Origin: an uncultured Megasphaera sp.
Lineage (GTDB): Bacteria > Bacillota > Negativicutes > Veillonellales > Megasphaeraceae
Direction of reading: 5' to 3'
Length of the DNA: 17,543 nucleotides
Assembly: GCA_900540735.1 (NCBI GenBank)
Contig: UQHB01000051.1
Span: 1-17,543, forward strand
The notes under the pieces were generated by a model. The model searched no databases and had not been told where the DNA came from. It saw only the letters and a program-made list of their open reading frames with translations. Every line of letters starts with the position of its first letter. Within the stretch, counting starts at the first letter, position 1. Below are positions 14,585-17,543 of the stretch, one piece after another. A program made the translations under genes and the position numbers.

Positions 14585-15170
14585 AACAGCACTCCGACAG
14601 GTCATGAAAGGCCGTATCCGTGCGCTGGATATACGGGAGAAAAAACAGGCGAGCGCAGTCCTCTGTGACTGTCTCGCGGCCCTTCCGGTCCTGCAGCAAG
14701 CGAAACGGCTCATGGCCTTTTTACACATGCCGAGCGAAGTCGATGTAGACCCGTTTATTTCCTGGGCCTTAGGGCAAGGAAAAGAAGTCTACGTGCCCTT
14801 GTGTTTACCACAGGCGCAAATGGACGGCGTGCGGCTAACGTCTCTTACTGCCGTGACAACAGGTGCCTATGGGATTCGCACGGCCATAGGGCAAGAAACC
14901 ATAGACCCTGCTTACTTAGATTGTATTCTTGTGCCGGGCCTGGCCTTTGACAGTGCCTTTCATCGCTTAGGGCGAGGCGGCGGTTACTACGACCGTTACC
15001 TGCCGCAGTGTACGAAAGCATTGCGCATTGCCGCAGCCTGGGACATGCAACACATAGACGCTGTACCTGTCGATAGCCATGATTGTCTCATGGATGCTAT
15101 CGTCACAGAACGGCGCACACTTACTACTACCAGATACCCAAAAGGGGGGAGCATTGTTGCGGACACGTAA
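14574..15170 (+). CDS. 5-formyltetrahydrofolate cyclo-ligase
   Basis: This 198-residue cytoplasmic enzyme converts 5-formyl-THF to 5,10-methenyl-THF with ATP in one-carbon metabolism. It has an N-terminal basic helix, HMPSEVDVDP (E55 near the substrate pocket), and the diagnostic VPGLAFDSAFHRLGRGGGYYDRYL block at about 120-143. Its ATG at 14574 lies inside the last codons of yajC and has only a weak GA-rich site, so coupled translation is likely; an in-frame ATG at 14538 would be deep inside yajC. The 3' end overlaps the secD start by about 14 bases. Its place between yajC and secD is unusual. Length is normal. Confidence 0.94.
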   Translation: MLSKTALRQVMKGRIRALDIREKKQASAVLCDCLAALPVLQQAKRLMAFLHMPSEVDVDPFISWALGQGKEVYVPLCLPQAQMDGVRLTSLTAVTTGAYGIRTAIGQETIDPAYLDCILVPGLAFDSAFHRLGRGGGYYDRYLPQCTKALRIAAAWDMQHIDAVPVDSHDCLMDAIVTERRTLTTTRYPKGGSIVADT

Positions 15171-16407
15171 CATGATTAAGTTTTTTGGGGCAGTCGTCGT
15201 CATTATCGGCTTATTCGTCTACTTTATTTACCCCTTAGCAAACTCGATTAAACAAGGTCTCGATTTGCAAGGCGGCTCTCATATCGTACTCGAAGCAGAA
15301 GACACAGCCGAAGCACCGGTGACAGAAGATTCTTTGACCCGTGCCGTTTCCATTATCGAGCGGCGTATTAACGAAATGGGTTTGACTGAACCGATTGTCC
15401 AAAAAGAAGGAGCCCGTCGTATTATCGTTGAATTACCGGGCGAAAAGAATCCGGAAAATGCCATCAATACGATTGGTAAAACTGCTGTTCTTGAATTTAA
15501 AGATGAAAGCGGCACCACCCGGATGAACGGGAACGATTTGAAAGATGCAAAAGAACAAATCGACCAAGGCGGTAAAAACGTCGTTGCTATTGAATTTACC
15601 GACGAAGGGGCAAAGAAATTTGCTGATTTAACAGCGGCAAACGTAGGCCATCAAATTGCCATCACTCTTGATGGTGAAACCTTGACCGCTCCTGTCGTCA
15701 ACGAACCGATTACAGGCGGTAAAGCCGTCATTACAGGGAGCAAGAACTTAGAAGAAGCAAAGAACCTGGCTATTCTCCTTCGTTCTGGTGCATTGCCTGT
15801 AAAATTGAAAGTCATGGAAGTCCGGACTATTGGGCCAAGCCTTGGACAAGACTCGAAGATTAAGAGTGAAAAAGCCTTTGCGATTGGTATTATCCTGATC
15901 ATGATTTTCCTCATCGTCATTTATCGGATGTCCGGGATTGTGGCAAACGTTGCCCTCCTCGTCTACGTCCTTATTCTCTTGGCGATTTTAAAATACCTCG
16001 ACGCCACGCTGACGCTGCCTGGTATTGCTGGGATTATCTTGTCTATGGGCTTTGCAGTCGATGCGAATATCCTCATCTTCGAACGATTTAAAGAAGAAGT
16101 CCTCATTGGGAAATCCCTACGAACGTCAATGGAAGCAGGCTTTAAACGGGCCTTTAATACCATCCTCGATGCGAACGTATCCGTTATGATTGCGGCTATT
16201 GTCCTCATCGTCATGGGCTCTGGGACAGTCAAAGGCTTTGCTGTCAACTTGGCTCTTGGGATTATTGTCAGCATGTTTACGGCCATCCTCGTCAGCCGCT
16301 CGCTCTTGACGTGGTTCATCAACACGGGCCTCATTACGAATCCCTGGTTCTATGGCCTGAACCGCAAGCCGCCTGAACATATGCTGAAAAAGGGGGGACA
16401 ACGATGA
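15157..16407 (+). CDS. secD: Protein translocase subunit SecD
   Basis: This is a 416-residue inner-membrane protein that with SecF uses the proton motive force to pull secreted proteins out of SecYEG. It has a first helix at about 7-27 with GLDLQGG at 34-40, a periplasmic P1 domain, and five more helices in the C-terminal RND-like half with IGPSLG and GFAVDANILIFERFKEE (about 298). The start is TTG 15157 behind AAAGGGGGGA (an ATG at 15172 is too far from it; TTG 15154 is also possible). It overlaps the cyclo-ligase stop and the secF ATG (ATGA). It is the short form of SecD typical of Firmicutes. Confidence 0.96.
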   Translation: MRTRNMIKFFGAVVVIIGLFVYFIYPLANSIKQGLDLQGGSHIVLEAEDTAEAPVTEDSLTRAVSIIERRINEMGLTEPIVQKEGARRIIVELPGEKNPENAINTIGKTAVLEFKDESGTTRMNGNDLKDAKEQIDQGGKNVVAIEFTDEGAKKFADLTAANVGHQIAITLDGETLTAPVVNEPITGGKAVITGSKNLEEAKNLAILLRSGALPVKLKVMEVRTIGPSLGQDSKIKSEKAFAIGIILIMIFLIVIYRMSGIVANVALLVYVLILLAILKYLDATLTLPGIAGIILSMGFAVDANILIFERFKEEVLIGKSLRTSMEAGFKRAFNTILDANVSVMIAAIVLIVMGSGTVKGFAVNLALGIIVSMFTAILVSRSLLTWFINTGLITNPWFYGLNRKPPEHMLKKGGQR

Positions 16408-17336
16408 GCTTTGATATTGTTAAACATAAAGTTTGGTGGTTCACCTTATCGTCTATCCTCGTTATCCTCAGTTTGATTTCTATCTTTGTCAATGGCTTTA
16501 ACTTTGGCATCGATTACACTGGCGGCACGATTTTAGACATGCAGTTTAAACAAGCTGTGACAGTTTCGCAAGTTCGTGAAGTTATCGATGGCGCGAATAT
16601 GGATTTAGGCAACTCTGTCATTCAGCTCTCTGGCGTAACGGATCAAGATTCGTCGCAAGATGTCATGATTCGTATGCGGAATTTGACGAGTGACGAAAGC
16701 AAAGCCGTCGCTACGCAGCTCAATGATAAACTCGGCGGTGCCGAAGTCAAACGTATCGAATCTGTCGGTGCGGTCATTGGCTCGGAAGTAACGAAAAACG
16801 CCATCATCAACTTGGCAGTAGCCTTTATCGTCTTAGCGGCCTACATTTCCTTCCGCTTTGAATATAAAATCGCTATTTCAGCTCTCGTTTCCATTCTCCA
16901 TGACTTAATCATGGTACTAGGGTTCTTCTCGTTTTTCCATCTCGAAATTGACGCATCGTTCCTTGCGGCTATCCTGACTGTCGTCGGCTATTCCATGAAC
17001 GAAGCCGTCGTCATTTTCGACCGGGTCCGTGAAAATACGCGTACCCATCGCCGGACCGACACGTATGAAAAACTGGCTCACGACAGTATTTCCCAGAGTA
17101 TTCATCGTAGTATTTACACCTTGACGACAGTACTCTTTGCGTGCGGTGCTCTCCATTTCTTTGGCGGCGAATCGACGAAGAATTTCTCTCTCGTCATGCT
17201 CATCGGCTTTATCAGTGGGGCCTACTCGTCAATTTGTGTCGATACGTCTCTCTGGGTCGTTTGGAAAAATCATTCCAAAAATCGTCGCGGTCCGAAAGCT
17301 GTAGAAACGCACGAAGAAGCAGCTACAGAAAAATAA
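16404..17336 (+). CDS. secF: Protein translocase subunit SecF
   Basis: This 310-residue six-helix partner of SecD is split from it as in most bacteria with separate subunits. It shows a first helix, then FNFGIDYTGG (about 33-41), a periplasmic domain, and the conserved VVGYSMNEAVVIFDRVREN in the fourth helix region (about 192-210). The tail is polar and rich in Lys/Glu. It overlaps secD by 4 bases and ends the 11-gene operon, with a strong terminator following. AAAGGGGGG at the end of secD serves as its ribosome site. Confidence 0.97.
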   Translation: MSFDIVKHKVWWFTLSSILVILSLISIFVNGFNFGIDYTGGTILDMQFKQAVTVSQVREVIDGANMDLGNSVIQLSGVTDQDSSQDVMIRMRNLTSDESKAVATQLNDKLGGAEVKRIESVGAVIGSEVTKNAIINLAVAFIVLAAYISFRFEYKIAISALVSILHDLIMVLGFFSFFHLEIDASFLAAILTVVGYSMNEAVVIFDRVRENTRTHRRTDTYEKLAHDSISQSIHRSIYTLTTVLFACGALHFFGGESTKNFSLVMLIGFISGAYSSICVDTSLWVVWKNHSKNRRGPKAVETHEEAATEK

Positions 17337-17346
17337 GATTACGAGT

Positions 17347-17387
17347 AACACCTTCTATGAGATTATCCTTGTAGAAGGTGTTTTTTT
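17347..17387 (+). terminator. Rho-independent terminator after secF
   Basis: AACACCTTCTA (17347-17357) pairs perfectly with TAGAAGGTGTT (17372-17382) over a 14-nt loop, followed by a T-tract to 17387. It closes the ruvC-secF operon. Confidence 0.95.
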
Positions 17388-17400
17388 ATTATAAATCAGG

Positions 17401-17406
17401 TATAAT
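17401..17406 (+). promoter_or_regulatory. Putative -10 of the next transcript
   Basis: A perfect TATAAT sits just after the terminator T-tract. The expected -35 position falls inside the terminator stem (GTGTTT), a poor match. It precedes the short frame at 17441. Confidence 0.45.
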
Positions 17407-17440
17407 GAAATAAAATTTATAGATAAAGGAACGAAGTATA

Positions 17441-17543
17441 GTGAGTGTGACAAGTAACAATTGGATGGGACAGTTTAATACCGAGATTTGGTCCTATGTC
17501 AAGATTTAGTACAAATTAAAATGATGGTTTTCATGCCGTAGTA
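17441..17543 (+). pseudogene. Start of a gene of unknown family, apparently broken, cut by the window edge
   Basis: A GTG at 17441 with AAGGA 10 bases before it opens a frame beginning MSVTSNNWMGQFNTEIWSYV, but TAG at 17507 ends it after 22 codons. The next frame continues sensibly (DLVQIKMMVFMP) until another TAG at 17538, as if one base were lost near 17500 and a further change followed. The pattern of a Trp-rich start then a hydrophobic run could be the N-terminus of a membrane protein. I do not recognise a family. Only about 100 bases are visible, so the call is tentative. Confidence 0.35.

Overview
The window looks like a chromosomal segment from a low-to-mid GC Firmicute, most likely a Negativicutes member of the Megasphaera/Veillonellaceae kind. 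This rests on the gene order ruvCAB - DUF2905 - spoIID-like - queA - tgt - yajC - secDF, the RseC-type membrane protein, the TGS-domain uridine-kinase-like protein and frequent TTG/GTG starts. The genus is inferred; there is no rRNA or other marker gene in the window.

Left part (1-5400), accessory and eroding. It opens inside the C-terminal half of a P1B-type metal ATPase, closed by a strong terminator. Next comes an MdtG-like MFS efflux gene that is a pseudogene (two in-frame stops and one frameshift). Its 3' end runs into a truncated, opposite-strand IS30-family transposase. An intact RseC-family gene with its own promoter converges on a membrane-anchored protein of unknown function, with a shared bidirectional terminator between them. 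After that lies an IS110-family element whose recombinase has lost an internal block, apparently including two catalytic Asp. The element's 5' non-coding flank still folds into several perfect hairpins, as expected for an IS110 bridge RNA.

Middle (5400-7560). A nucleoside (uridine-like) kinase with N-terminal TGS/ThrRS-like domains is followed by about 310 bases without a credible gene. That gap contains a 16-bp perfect inverted repeat enclosing 228 nt, a second 9-bp inverted repeat interleaved with it, and further nested or competing hairpins. This is the least explained part of the window: a candidate structured RNA or a small non-autonomous repeat element.

Right part (7514-17387), dense core genes on the + strand. 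A near-consensus promoter drives yceD (DUF177) and rpmF, which end at a terminator. An extended -10 promoter then precedes a co-directional 11-gene run that ends at a terminator after secF. It holds ruvC, ruvA and ruvB (Holliday junction processing), a DUF2905 membrane protein, a SpoIID/LytB-type peptidoglycan protein, queA and tgt (queuosine tRNA modification), yajC, a 5-formyltetrahydrofolate cyclo-ligase, secD and secF (protein export). Several genes overlap (ruvC/ruvA, yajC/cyclo-ligase, cyclo-ligase/secD, secD/secF), implying translational coupling. A further small reading frame with promoter and RBS starts at 17441 but stops after 22 codons and looks broken.
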